Shown here: piece after piece, positions 1 to 13,400 of the stretch
Position numbering within the stretch: the stretch's first letter is position 1
Layout of the letters: the number at the start of each line of letters is the position of its first letter
NCBI GenBank assembly: GCA_964017065.1
Contig: OZ024791.1
Location: forward strand, 2,613,410 to 2,677,409
Length of the DNA: 64,000 nucleotides
From: Haliclona indistincta
Lineage: Eukaryota > Porifera > Demospongiae > Haplosclerida > Chalinidae
Direction of reading: 5' to 3'
Made by a program: the position numbers and the translations under genes
The notes under the pieces: generated by a model
Told to the model about the DNA's origin: nothing
The model's database searches: none
Seen by the model: only the letters and a program-made list of their open reading frames with translations

Positions 1-145
1 TACACAGATCCAATAAGCGGACATAGGGAGCAACCACATGAAGGTACTTTACTATGTGGTCTATGATGTAGCATTCTGGTGCTTTGTTACTGTAGCTCAC
101 TCATTTTTTCTTCAAGTCTTAAGTACATGTATTCCATTTTTACAG

Positions 146-441
146 GAAAGCTTCTTAGAGAACCTTCTATGCGGGAGCTGCTAAATCAAGTGTCTGCTGA
201 AGCCTCAGACAAGTGGGAACTAATAGGAGTCCAACTAAATATAGACGACCATAAATTGGAAAATATAAGAGCTAATACTACAGATGTTTATCAACGTCAT
301 CGGCAGGTCTTTCGCTTATGGAAAAACCAAATCACTGCTCCTTACACATGGTCTACGATCATCGATGTTCTGAGGTCTAGAGTAGTGGGAGAAGCCCACC
401 TAGCAGATGAACTGGAGGCATGGGTACAATCACAACCATAA
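146..441 (+). CDS. Death-domain C-terminal exon (partial gene)
   Basis: This is the last coding exon of a gene that begins outside the window. A polypyrimidine tract and AG end at 145, and the reading frame enters in phase 1 and stops at 441. The roughly 98 residues have the six-helix pattern of a Death domain: a W-E-L-I-G-V-Q-L segment, then a conserved L-x-N-I, then Y-T-W-S-T-I-I-D-V-L-R near the end. The ROCO gene at 40635-44417 ends in a related exon that also enters in phase 1, so this may be the tail of a similar receptor or GTPase. Death domains form homotypic complexes in apoptosis and inflammatory signalling. The upstream domains cannot be seen. Confidence 0.75.
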
Positions 442-801
442 ATACTAAACAACGTGTGCTATTTTTACAATAATTACAGGTAATAAATGAACTCTTAGTA
501 GTAGCTTTTCTTCATCAATGTATCACTGATTTCCACTATGTAGCTAATTCTAGCTAGTTTACACAATGAACAACTAAAGAACTCTTACAATAGTGTTGTT
601 CGCTAAAGAGTTTACTTGTCAACAATGTATTATAAAATCCCCACTTAAAGTAATTTCACAAAGACGTTTTTTACAATATCTTATACAATTCTGAATAATA
701 ATAATAATTGTATAGTTTATCATTGCAGGGAATCACATAGTCTGTTGGTTGGTGTGAGAGATGTTGACTAGTACTACTAATGTTGTGATGGTGGTGTATT
801 G

Positions 802-3800
802 TTATAGTCTTGTTTGTAGGTCACTGAGTTCGTGCAGTCCGTCCTCGGCACTTCTAGTGCGAGGGAGCAACACTTTGCCTTTTCTTCCTCCTAGATCTAG
901 GTCAACAAAATGAGAGCTCTTTCCACCAACAGTTGCAGAACCACGCTCTCCTGTGGAGATAAAAAATGAACCAGTTACTCAAGGGTTGTCATAGCAACTG
1001 TAGCTTCCATTGTTGTCACTATCACTGTTTGCTAGGCCCTTAAGAAATCTTTTTTGCTAATAAGCGTTGCTAATTATTTGATGATAAATAAGTTTTTTGT
1101 ATAGTTATGACAAGTTCTACCATAGCGGTGATTGTGTGATGATGTCAGTGTGAAATGCAGAGATAGGCACACACTCTAACCTAGTTTATCCAGTGATTGT
1201 GTGGCTGCTTGCTTGACGGATGTGAAGTCGTATTTAGTGAGATAGTTCAGCTGCTGGACAGCGGTGTTAGCCTGTGAAGAATGATAAGGAACAGAATGAA
1301 AACACAAAATAATGTGCTTAGTAACTTTAGTGGGAGAGAGAGCAGAAACTGTGAAAAACTGCACAATGTATCACCTTAAGTTGTCCTAAAGCAGTACATG
1401 CTCCTACTCTCACAGCTTGGTCACTATGCTCCAGTGCTTCCACATAGTACTGAATTGCCTGAAGATAAACAAGTCAATAATGTTATACCACCTACACACA
1501 CACACACGGTGCAATACCTTTGTTCTCCATGGACTGTTGCCGGAAAATTTGTCAAGATAAGAGGCTGAAGGAATGATAATTGATTATTTGTGCAACATTG
1601 TGTGTGTGTGTGCAGTTGCCGCCTACCAACAGCTATGTGAAGGGTGGGGTCACTCCCTGAGAGCAGGTGGGCAGCTGCAAGAAGAGCTCCATGATTGAAT
1701 GGATAGCCGGGCAGGAGCAATGCCTGAAGATGACAAACACAATAAACACTCCCTCCACTCAGCTCGCATGCACTTACTGTTCTTCTCCACGCATCAGCAT
1801 CTCCATCTCTAAGACCTTCTGTGATGCGAACTAAGACAGAACAAGATAAGGAATAGAATGAACGTAACCAAGCAGACTGAGTTAGCTTACTTTCTTGTGC
1901 GATCTCTCTTAGACATTTTGGTATAGCACGATTACTGAGTGATAAAGAAGTGATATAACAGTGACATTCAGCATTCACTACAGTATATACACTCACTCGT
2001 CATATTGTAGAAAGAAGGAGGCAAACTGGAAGACAGTGACACACATCTTGCACTCCACTGGATCACACACATCTCCTTCCAGACCAAGCACTCTACTCAA
2101 CACCTCAGAGAACACTACAAGGAACAAGAAAATTAATAATCACATGAAAGTGTAGATTTGGTTGAAATGTTCTGACTTCATGTCAGGATTTGAGACAGTG
2201 CGTGTACGTACCTTTATTGGCGTTCTCTGGGTACTCCTTCCAGAGAATCTGTCCGTATTTCTCGTCCATCGCTACCACAAATGTTTCACAGTTCACACAC
2301 AACAACTGGAGATCGAAGAAGACATCAAAGGTAAAGCGTACAGCTGTAGTGAAACAGATGTCTCAACTAACATTATCTTGTGCAGCAACTGATTTCCAAA
2401 ATTTCATCAAATGATCATTGACTGCCAACTCAGGAAGCACTAAAAGTGAGAAAAATACAAAAAATGATGTCAAAACTAGACAACGCAGCTACTGGAAGAG
2501 AAGTAGAGATGGTCTCACTGTGATCTAGCTTAGGTAAGTTGTCAGAGTCGGTCGCTATGTTGAGCAGTTCTCTAATCACGTCCGTTTCATGACACAGTCG
2601 TTTCAGCGACGTCGTGAGCTTTCTGTTCAATGGTCCGTTGGATTGGAGGTGCTGCAGCAGACACAACTAGTCACATGCTGGTAGACACGTATGACAACAA
2701 TAATTATAGACACAATTATGATATCACCTCTATATGCATAGAGGAAGTATGCACCTAGGAAGAGGAAGTATGCACCTAGGATAGAGGAAGTATGCACCTA
2801 GGAAGAGGAAGTATGCACCTAGGAAGAGGAAGTATGCACCTAGGATAGAGGAAGTATGCACCTAGGATAGAGGAAGTATGCACCTAGGATAGAGGAAGTA
2901 TGCACCTAGGATCGGTGTCAACAGACACGTGCAATGCATTTTAAGGACCACAGTCACATACGTATTATTATTAGTTACGTCACTAAGCTAGTAGTGGTCA
3001 TTGTCACGGAAACTAAAGTAAACAAATTCATTAATGATCACCAACACACAATGTTGATTTGACTAATGGTACTCCACCCAGTATACACTGGGGCAGCCCC
3101 TGGACTATCAAGTCATAATTACCTGTAGTAAGTATTCACAATGAAGCATATGCTGAGTCAATGCTCTGTCTACATTGGGCATGCCTGTAGTGGCTGCCAT
3201 GGGGAGCCCATCGCCTCCTTGAGTATCGTTGAAGCCGATGTCACCATGTGAGCTATTAGTACCGGTCGGTGGTGGTGGTTGGGAAGGAGTTAATCTATGA
3301 ATGGGTTCCTCGGGTCGAAGACAAATGAAATCGCTGAAGGAAGAGGTCCTTTGACCTAAGGAGAATAGAAAAAATGATGGGCCTTTTCTTGTCTATTTTA
3401 TTTCCAGAAAGGTAGCTAAAGCTGTTCATAGGTTTTCTAATCTACAGCTATCTCCTCCTCACCTTCTGTTAGTTTCGATGGTGGGTCTGGGTCATCTGTG
3501 TCTAGGAAATCAAATGAGTCAAGAGCGTCACTCTCGCTCAGCGTGATGGAAGGAGCCTTGGTTAGTCGACCACCCTACAACAACAAGATGAGACAGACAG
3601 CTCTATTACTACAGTATAATAATAAGGAAATGGGCTGTTTGGGAACTGTTGAAATCATAAACACTCATCAATGATAATTATAAAACGTGGCTGTTTGTAA
3701 TAAACAGGATAGAGTAATGATTATGTCAAGCATGAAACTGTCATAAATAATGATATTGTGGACGAAAATCTCACACATTATAATCAGTTGTTACCTTTAA

Positions 3801-3948
3801 GCCTTCTTCAAGGCGCAGTAGCTGAGCTTCAAGACTTTTCAATTCCTGGTACTGATCTGTGGAGAAGAAGTGGTAAGTAATCTTCACACACACACACGCA
3901 CACACACGCACACACACACACACACGCACGCACACACACACACACACG

Positions 3949-3991
<43 letters not shown>

Positions 3992-5517
3992 CCACACTCA
4001 CATGCACTCACATGTGTCAACCCACGCAACTACTTCAGTGGGAACCTTAATTTGGCGATGGAGCCAGTAAAGATGCTCCAGACAAAAATACAGACAGACA
4101 TGAACATGTGGTAATACCAAATTACACACACACATGGATACTATAATAGAACAAATCAAATCTTTTCTAATCTATTTAGACTCAACAGACTACTACTCGA
4201 TCCAGCTCTCTATCTCTACTAGTCAGCAGAACCTGATCTGTTAGCTGACACGACCGAACATACCACATGTAACATGATCATTAGAGACCAGTATGGGTGT
4301 GCCTAGTACTGAACGCATAATCCGTACTCTAGCCTATGGTACTGAACAATGCTTTTGAACTCAGACTGGGATAGTACAGCAATGCAACATAAATCACACA
4401 ACTACAAAAAGTACAACCTAGGAAGCTTGAATGAAGATTTGTTAGTATGATAACAGTATTTACTCGCTCAATTCCACCACGTCCTGTCAAGCACTATGAT
4501 AATACGACAGGACATAGGATCAATTGAGCAAGGGGCACTGAATGAAGACCACACTGATGATACAGAGGCACTCTGAACAAATCCTCTCTATTCACCATTC
4601 AGTCACATATCATACATCGTATCTTTATTCTCAAAAAACCACAAATTCCCTCAGTCTCAAAAAGTCTAGTCCTATGACAAATACTTTTCGGCACAATAAA
4701 ATAGCTCTTATATGTATGTCATACAAAATTTAACATCAATAGTTTTTCATTTTTCAGAAAACAGTCTTATTTATCTGACAGTATGATGATACAGCATTAT
4801 CAACAATTTGGCAATGATTATAAAACCTAACCTTTACCTAATTTTTATTTGAACTGAACTAGATTATTTTATGCATGTGCAGCCAATGTCTAGAGCATGT
4901 TGTGAGTAGAAGCCTACACACAGAGTGTGGTCTCTCACTAATCATTATACACACATGCTAGTCTTCTCTGGTCATAGCTACAGTATTAGATTAAGCTGTT
5001 GATAGCAGGTCAGGTCGTTGACTGAGAACATTTAATTATTAGATTACTGGCCTCTATTTTGATATGATTATTCTTGTTATAGACAAGAAAATGACAAAAC
5101 AAATTCAATTTTGCGTTGTAAAATTCCGTCACAGAGAATTTACCCAGGTTGAGTTACAACCAGAATACCAAGACACAGCAATTAGGCAATGCTCATGAGA
5201 AATAGATTTTAGTTGGACAAGAAACTTTGAAAACAACAGGATTTCCAACATTGTTACGGGAATATGACGCATACAGAAGATGCAGGGCTACTATGCTGGT
5301 TTGAAAGTGAGAATTTATCGAGTGTCTTCTCAAAGACACTTGAGTGTTTGCAAATAGCATGGTACAGAGAATTTGTAATCTTTAGACTCTGTCATAGTAC
5401 AAAGTAGTTCACCTCATTTCTTGGTATAGCTTGTGTATCAATAACAGCTTTTTATAGGTCCACATTACAAACAGTTTATAAGCTCTTCATTGCATGTACA
5501 CACATGCACACACACAA

Positions 5518-5553
<36 letters not shown>

Positions 5554-8500
5554 ACACACCTTTAGGTTCATCGAGTGCACTGAGGACAGACTCTAGTAGT
5601 GCAGCCAGTGTATTGGGCCCCGCTGCTCCTCCACGCAGGGCACTCACTCCTGTCTCATAGCCGCTGGATGCATTACTCAACTGGTCTGTACTCCGGCTGC
5701 CAGCAACAGGGTCTTCATCTTCCTCACGACCTGGAAGCACATTAGTTTCAGACTGGCTGGTGCTTGAAAGTCCACGAGTAGCTGGTTGTCCTAAACAAGA
5801 GAGGACAAGATACAAAGTAGTGAGTGTGTGTTATGAGAATCTTTCCCACAACAAAACAAACAATCGCAGCTGGTCTACTCAAGATCAAGGCAGCCTAGTA
5901 GCATTGAACTCATCAACACATCACAGTATAAACATACTACACGTGCTTCACCACACAGACCAACGCTGCTTACTGCCATGGGGTCTATCAAGTCACCTGT
6001 TACTGTGCTATACTAGGGAGGTCTTACAAATAGCTTTTAGGCCGGTGTGTACGATAGTTCTACAATGCTAAGCAAGAGTGACAAGAAGACACATCCCGTG
6101 TTGCACTAATACTGAACAGGTGTGGCTGTGCCACCCACTGCTGTAGTCAAGTTAATAGTATCTAATAAGACACAACTAGTGAGCTTTGCTCCCAAATAGG
6201 CTTCTTTGCCTTGTAGGGTGGGCAAGTTAGAACTACAAATAGTTCAGATAAAGAATCATAGCACTGTACATGTATAGCCCAGATTCCACAAGAAACACTA
6301 CACTACTCATGAACAATCCTACGTACTATTTGCAGGAGCAAACAACTATGATTATAGCATTTCCTAGCTTACTTGATGCTTTCTTCTGTTGCTGTTGCGT
6401 GACCAACAAGAGGTCAGGTGTGGAGTTATGTCTTCTTGCACTGTTGGACAGCTTGGTGTTGAAGGAAGCATGCGAGTCCATGGTGAACACCTGTGACTGC
6501 TCTAGAGTGTCGCCATCTTCACTAGGTACTACTTTAGTACAGGCAGCATTGCTGTATGATGCAATGATGACGTCGTTATGAGTAATGACAAAAGTGGTGT
6601 GAGAACGTACCCTAATAAGTTATTGCCGGAGGGTGGAGCACCAACATAGCAATACACAGTTCGAAAGTCTAGTTCATTTATGTAGTCATCACCAATCAAT
6701 GGACTGTAGAGAGAGATGGAGTTTTAATAACTAGTATGTTTATTATATTATTGATGCTATACCTCCATCTTACGTCCATGTTCAATTTTATGTTTTGTGC
6801 AGTTGGAAAAGTGACAATCACCGTCTACAGTGAAAAATACATAATCAGTGTTTGATTTTGTGTATATGAAAACTTTTGGCAAGTGTGGACTAGTTGTGTG
6901 CACTTTGGGTAACTATATATGGGCCACAGACAGTGAGATAGTTACCTGAGGAAAGAAGCTGAAAAATTCTCTAGTCTGGCACTTTATGCTGCCAATGGGA
7001 ATGTTCCCTTGCATTCTCTTCACCTCAACCACCTTGATGAAGAGCTCATCTGATATCTTTCCAAGCAGGAAAATCTTTGAGAAGCCAAAGCAATGATAGA
7101 CACTGTGAATTGCAGTTGTTACTACTCACATCAATGTTGTCCTGCCATAACTGTTGGCGTCTGTTGATCTTGCAGCGAGCCTTCCATTTCTGGCTGGCTA
7201 GTTTCAGTTGTGTCTCAACTGTTTCCCAGGTTCCACCACGACTAAGACCAGTGAAGCCTACAGTAGACGTATAAACCCATTTACTTACGAGCTGGGGAAT
7301 TAGCTCACATGGTAGAGCGCTCGCTTAGCATGCGAGAGGTACCGGGATCGATGCCCGGATTCTCCACTTTTTTTACTTTTTTTTCATGCAATGTACTGTA
7401 TTTATAGTAGTACTGTATCCCTCACCTGTTACATGAACACGAAATGCTCCCAGCTTTGTCTCGAGTTCGTCTTCTATATCACACAAATCCTGTATGAACA
7501 AATCGTTAGTGAAAGAGTCACGAGATACTAAACAACCTTACCTCAAGGAGCTCTTTTTGCTCTGTTCTAACCTCAGCCAGCTTCTCCTTAGCTGACTTAG
7601 AAGTATGGCTGGCCAGAGCCTGTGCCAAACTAAATGCTCCTAAAAATAAGAAAATTAGAATAGACAGAAGTAGTTGAATATTAAATCGCACCATCTCTCA
7701 ACTTGAATTTTAGCAAATATTCATCTTTGAGTTCTTCAATCTGTAAGGATTAAAATACCGTAAATGAAGAATTCTGCGTGACTGGCAAATTTGTGCATTT
7801 TTGTGCAAATTATCTCAAAATGTTGCACGGATTACGCAAACAAAATACATGATGTGTGTGTAAAGTGCTTTCTGTACAACTTTGTACACTCTAGTGACTT
7901 ACTCTGTCTTTGTGAACCTCCAGTGTTCTAATGGATGAGACAAAAGAAAAAAGAAAAGGTCAATGTTGACACACACCAAAAACACACCAAAGTTACTCTA
8001 CTGTGACTGAGCGAGCCTAAGCAAACAGCAGCTTCACCCAGAGACGTGTGGGTGTGTGGTCTCGCTTGATCAAACAGAACCAGTGACCCGTAAAATCATT
8101 GCGCCCACACACCCACCAAAAGCACACTGCCACACACACGCACACAATACACACGCATGCACGCACACGTGGTTGTTGCTGTGTACCAACAGGCCGCCAC
8201 AGAAATGTAAATTATAGGTAACTTCAGCATCAAAACATTCAGTGTTGACTATCTACCAATCCACTGACTAGCACAACAAATGTGATAAATTGTTCATCAT
8301 ACTTGTAATATGCATGTATGCACAAACAAACAAACTTGGTAAACAAGTGCATTGGTGTGAAAGTGAGACAATGTCGCACCTTATCTTCCTTTCAAAGGTC
8401 TTGATTTGCTGCAGTTATGGAGAAGAAATGTAACACACTATTTACACACCAAAATGAATATCAGCAGTGATGTGACTTGAGTAGTGAGCGAACGAGCGAG

Positions 8501-8756
8501 TGAGTGAGTGAGTGAGTGAGTGAGTGAGTGAGTGAGTGAGTGAGTGGGTAAGTGAGTGAGTGAGTGAGTGAGTGAGTGAGTGAGTGAGTGAGTGAGTGAG
8601 TGAGTGGGTAAGTGAGTGAGTGAGTGAGTGAGTGAGTGAGTGAGTGAGTGAGTGAGTGAGTGAGTGAGTGAGTGAGTGAGTGAGTGAGTGAGTGAGTGAG
8701 TGAGTGAGCATATAGTTTGTGTGTGTATAACATACCTTTTCTGACTCCATGTAATA

Positions 8757-8796
<40 letters not shown>

Positions 8797-10108
8797 CGGG
8801 TAAGTAAAGACACAAAAGGATATCATTATAGCTACTGTGTGTAAGCTGTACTGTAGCTGCTACATTCCCGTGTGGTGATTGATAGTGTGACTTACTTGTC
8901 TAGAAGATGCTGTGCCTTCGGCATCAGGGAGTTGCTTTTTCATGTCATCTGCTGCAGTTTTTAAAGCTGCAATGCCTTCACTAAAGAGAGAGGGAGGAGA
9001 GAGTGTGAGAGAGAGAGAGTAGGAAGGGAAAGAAGGAAGAAAGAGAGAGTGAGAGAGAGAGAGTAGGAAGGGAAAGAAGGAAGAAAGAGAGGGAAAAGAA
9101 AGGGAGGGGTAGGGAGGAGGGAGGGGAGAGGGAGGGAGGGAGGGAGGGAGAAGAAAACGTGGTATAATGATTGTATATGTACAATAACAAGGTATATCAA
9201 ATTGCGGTTCCATCTGTCAAACACATTATGTGTAGAGTTGACATAGCAACATATTAGCAGGACAATGTTAGACACTTGATGCACATGTTTCTATGATGTC
9301 TTGAAGGAAGAATTGGCACTCAGTGCTTGTTGAACATGCGCGTCTTAAAAGTCAAATCTCAGGAAATGGTACATATTTTCCTTCTACTGAACATTTAATT
9401 ATTTTCCTGCTTCCGTCTGTGTCAAGATTCATGCACTATAAACCTTGTATACAGTACATCAAGTTATATGCTCTGATGAGTGAATGGGTCTTTGAACAAT
9501 TCCCGAGACGCCAATATCACACAGGTGACGGTAAACCAACAGAAACAACATGCAACTCCTAAACTAAGTCCTCTGGCAGTGATGAAATATTATTTTTCAG
9601 GTCTGCCTCAAAAACAACTAGTAAATTCAGACCATTTTCAGAATTTAGTGTAAACTTGCTTTGTGCAATGTAACAATCAAACAAATGGGGCATATGTCAG
9701 CAAATATCACTCTTTATCAGTAGCAATGTTGTAGACGCCAGCTTGTCAACGCCATAAGGGCAGTCAACACTTTACCAATCAGCTAGCTCACTTTAGTGCG
9801 TGCAGCAGGCTCTCAAAGATGCCCTTAGCTCTCGCTGGACGAGCAGCTGTGCGCTTCTTGCTGCCGAAGGAGAGCAGCGGAGTGTTCTTGCGAGGTCTTG
9901 TAGATGTGGCGTATTTAGCTGAGGAGAACCTAATGTTGCCTCGCCTGCCGCTGAATGTACCGCTAGAGCAAACAGATGAGAGGCTGGGGCCTGGAGAGGA
10001 GGCTTTGCGATGAGTTCTTGGGTTAGTGGAATACTGCTGGAAAGGGAAGAGAGAAAGACGCATCATCCATCATCCCTTCCACAACACTCGAGCACTCACC
10101 GATTCCAT
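802..10108 (-). CDS. RIPOR: RIPOR/FAM65-like Rho-interacting protein
   Basis: About twenty exons on the minus strand, start codon at 10106-10108, stop at 802-804. The first exon codes only M-E-S (10100-10108); the second (9792-10036) is basic and Ser/Arg-rich. Exons near 8980-8900, 8750, 8385, 7925, 7740-7690 and 7640-7540 carry an HR1-like coiled coil. The exon at about 7260-7130 codes [15 protein letters not shown] and [16 protein letters not shown], and those at about 7085-6950 and 6835-6770 code IKVVEVK and [20 protein letters not shown]. These match the conserved core of vertebrate RIPOR1-3. Later exons (3575-3460, 3355-3125) include S-F-D-F-L-D, and a helical ARM/HEAT-type C terminus follows (2670-1175); the last exon (about 960-802) is Ser/Arg-rich. 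Known RIPORs bind active RhoA/RhoC and control polarity and migration. Some small exon borders are approximate. Internal introns carry large microsatellites. Confidence 0.85.
2739..2912. repeat. Minisatellite, eight copies of a 20-22 bp unit
   Basis: Eight consecutive copies of a unit reading GAGGAAGTATGCACCTAGG, separated by A or ATA, lie in an intron of the RIPOR-like gene. Units are nearly identical apart from the one-to-two-base spacer, which suggests recent expansion. There are no unique spacers, so it is not CRISPR-like. Confidence 0.95.
3884..3998. repeat. (CA)n microsatellite
   Basis: CA dinucleotide run with scattered CG interruptions just upstream (in gene orientation) of a short coiled-coil exon of the RIPOR-like gene. 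A second CA run lies at about 5502-5561, beside the donor of another exon. Open frames across these tracts are low-complexity artefacts. Confidence 0.95.
7294..7366 (+). tRNA. tRNA-Ala (AGC)
   Basis: A 73-nt cloverleaf. Acceptor stem GGGGAAT (7294-7300) pairs with ATTCTCC (7359-7365) and contains the G3:U70 wobble that identifies alanine tRNAs. The D arm is GCTC..GAGC. The anticodon arm is CTCGC TTAGCAT GCGAG with anticodon AGC. The T arm is CCGGG ATCGATG CCCGG, and the discriminator base is A. No CCA is encoded and no intron is visible. A run of seven T residues starts at 7368, right for Pol III termination. The gene sits antisense inside an intron of the RIPOR-like gene. Confidence 0.97.
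8482..8708. repeat. (GAGT)n tetranucleotide tract
   Basis: More than fifty near-perfect GAGT units with two GGTA interruptions spaced about 80 bp apart, hinting at a higher-order duplication. A (GA)n tract follows at about 8762-8792 and a long purine-rich GA/GGA tract at about 8984-9150. All three lie in introns of the RIPOR-like gene on either side of its small coiled-coil exons. They produce large spurious open frames. Confidence 0.95.
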
Positions 10109-10422
10109 TTTGCGATCTTGGTCTTGGTAGCGAGGGCGCCCGATGAGGCAGAACGTGGGCTAGTGGCTGCTACCAATATTCACAGGACTGAATCTGTAGA
10201 TTTTGAACCCGACTGAGCGAGCGCAAACACAGCACGCTCAGCAGTGAGCGAGAGTCGTAAACAAAGAGGGAAGGGCGAGGAGAGAGCTATTGGCGTAGGC
10301 AAGTCTTATCAGAGAAGGTACAATCGCTTGCCAGTAATACTTTATGTATTCCCATAATAATTTTGGTGTTAGGTGAAAAATACGACTACGCCCCCTTGTC
10401 CGCATCTGTGCGGCTTCCAGCC
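10109..10422. promoter_or_regulatory. Divergent intergenic region, probable bidirectional promoter
   Basis: Only 314 bp separate the RIPOR-like start codon (minus strand) from the receptor start codon (plus strand), so both promoters must overlap here or lie in 5' UTR introns. No TATA box stands out. Shared regulation is an inference. Confidence 0.45.
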
Positions 10423-13400
10423 ATGACCATAACAACAAGACGAAAATACAAGTGCCTGCAACTCCTAGTGGACCTTTTGGGAATTGCACTACTACTACCA
10501 CTATCATCAAATGCAATCACAGTGCAAAGTTTTGGTCCCCGGTCTAGTCCAGTAGCAGGTGGCTCAATTCTCTCTGTTGCAGGAGAGGGTTTCATCAGTG
10601 GGGTCTCAAAATGTCAATTTCTGCACACCTCCTATGGAGCAGCTGTCAGTCTACACAACATAGTCTACAACAGCTCTTTTTTAACGTGCACTGTTCCAGA
10701 GATCAAATTCGTTCCCTCGAGCCTCTTAACCCCGACTATAGCTGTGCAGTTCCGGGTAGCTACTCCCGGACACAGCACCTCGAATTCCTTTGTATTCAAT
10801 CTCTTTGACCTCACTCAAGTATTGGTTACGTCCATCAGCCCTAATGAAGGCTTTAATTCCTCAACAACTTTAGTGACTATACACGGTAGTGAGTTTGTCA
10901 ACACACAAGAGAGCACATGTGTCTTTGATGGTATAACCGTCTCAGTTCAGTACATCAGCAACACAGCACTTCAGTGTCTCATGCCCCTTTACCCAGCACC
11001 AACTCAGATTGTGTTCGATTTATTGTTAAACGGACAAGTGTCATCAAAGGTGCAAACTGTCTCAATGAATGCAACCTCTTTCGTGTACTTCTCCACGCCA
11101 CCCAGTATAACCGATTGCACATTTACTCAGTCGTTTGCTAGCTTGTTACTCGGATTTGATAGAGAAATAGAGGTGGGAGGAGAAACAAGTTCTGTTATAG
11201 TTACTCCACTATGTTGCAGCTTGGTATTTTCTGTAGACACCCTTGCTAAACTAGGTGATGGTGCTGAGTGTAGCTGGTTCAACAGCCAACAGCGACAAGT
11301 ATTAGTTCACCTGACACCAAGTTCTACTGTTCTACCGGGCACCCTCCTCACAATCAATAATACCACTCTGAGAACAAGAAAAGTAGCCTACTCTAAGCTA
11401 GCATCTGGAAGCATCCAAGTACAAACACCTTCAGAACCTCTTCTGCCTGTAGCAGTAATCACAGGACCAGATATAATCCCTAACTGTGGGAATTTTTTCC
11501 TCAGTGGTGATCTGTCACATGGCGGTGGGGCTAAACCTATTCTTTTCAACTGGAACGTCACCTTGGTAACCCATGAGTCAACAGGAAGTGGTGGTGGAAG
11601 TGGTATTACTCCAACTACTGCTTTCTTCACCCTACAGGGAATGATACCAAATGGTTTCACTAGCTCACACTCAATCTCCCTTCCTTCTGAGAGCTTTATA
11701 GACGATCGTCGCTACCTTGTCACTTTGACAGTTCGAAACTTTCTTGGTCACGAACAATCTACTGAACTACAAGTCTACAAGTCACCTCTTCCTGCAGTGG
11801 GCGTGTGGGTGGTAGGAGGAAGGGAAGTGAACACTTCTGTAGACAAAGAAGTTTTGATTGAGGGGGCGGTCAGTCTTCCTCCTTGTGTGCTGAGCAAAGG
11901 AGCTGAGATATCATACAAGTGGACCCTTCAGTCAAGTGACCACATTCCCTCATTATCTTATCTGTTGAATCCCATCATGTTCATACCAGCACGCACCTTG
12001 AGGCATAATGTGGTGTACACTGCCACACTCACGGTAACATTTAGTGGTCACAATGCTGACACTACAGTGACTATTAACACGCTGGGAGAACCAATTGTGG
12101 CTAGAATCACAGGTGGTGATAGAGTCTCCCACGGACAGCAGAAGACCTTGCTCTTGGACAGCACTGCTTCCAGTGGACTCACTCGAGATGTCTTGGATCA
12201 CTTGAGCTTTGCTGTTGACTGGAATTGCAAGCAGCTAGCAACGAATGACACTACTTGCACCTCGCAAGGTGTTTTGAAAATGAATGGATTACAGTTTGAA
12301 ATGCTACCAAATGTCCTATCTGTTGGAGAATACTTGTTCACTCTCTCTATTACTTACAGTGAATCAACATATACTACCAACCAGGTAGTGGTTGTAGTAC
12401 CATACAATCCATCTACTGTCAAGATTTCAATGAGTTCAGGCCTCGTACCGGCACACAGGAAACTCATACTACGTGGGACTGTGTCCTCTTCTCTTCCAAG
12501 CAGAGCTCAATGGAGCAATGTTTACAAACCAGGTGAGAGACCGGTCGTGAATCAAGTTGATCAATGCAACCGTGAATATATGCACGAAATTTACATGTTT
12601 GCTTCCCATTTGCATGTGTTTGTATAGTAACTGCTAAATTCATCACTATATGAATATTGCTGACATGCTGAGAGTAGACAGATCATATGATACAACTATC
12701 CATAGCCCCAAGGAAATACTTAATGAATGATAACACACACATGTACATTCCCACAGCTTTCAACATTATAATATCAAAATGCTATGATCTGTATGTGATT
12801 GTGTACTGCAGGGTATGGTCTGGTTTCACTTCAACAAGCAGCCACTCCAACTGAAATCAACACTGTTGACAATCAAGCAACTTCAACTGAAATTGAACCT
12901 CTTCTCTACACCTCCTCTTCCATGCTAGGTTGCTCTTCTCAACAGCTCGATCTTGTGTTTCCAATGAACAATTTGCTGCCCATGAACACTTACAGCTTTC
13001 AATTGAGAGTCACTGATTCACTCAATCGTACATCTTTCTCTGAAGTAGACATCATGACAGGCTCGACACCAACTGCCGGCAGCTTGACCATCCATCCTAG
13101 CATAGGATCTCCTATTTTGACAAAGTTCCTCCTTCGTGCTAACTCATGGACTGATTCCCCACAAGATTTTCCGCTCCAATATCGCTTTGGGTTTTCTTTG
13201 ATTGAAAATGAGACAGTCTGGTTGTCAGGGATTCTTCAAAGCAATGAGTTAAAATGCCGGCTACCTCTAACCTCAGCTGATGGGCTGGTAAATATTGTAG
13301 TAGAAATTTACGACAACAAAGGAGCTATGTCAACTTTTACCAGGAATTTTAACCTATCAAATGCTCCTTTGAGCATTAATTTGACAGAAATCTATAACGA

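Noticed and set aside
2739..2912. CRISPR-like array
   Set aside because: Units are directly tandem with 1-3 bp between them and no unique spacers; the genome is eukaryotic.
3771..4070. Cys-Val and Thr-His frames
   Set aside because: They are translations of the CA microsatellite.
8438..8826. Several overlapping Thr-His-Ser-Leu frames
   Set aside because: They are translations of the GAGT tetranucleotide array in an intron.
10363..10422. Extended N terminus of the receptor
   Set aside because: It would need a TTG start. The ATG at 10423 directly precedes a signal peptide.
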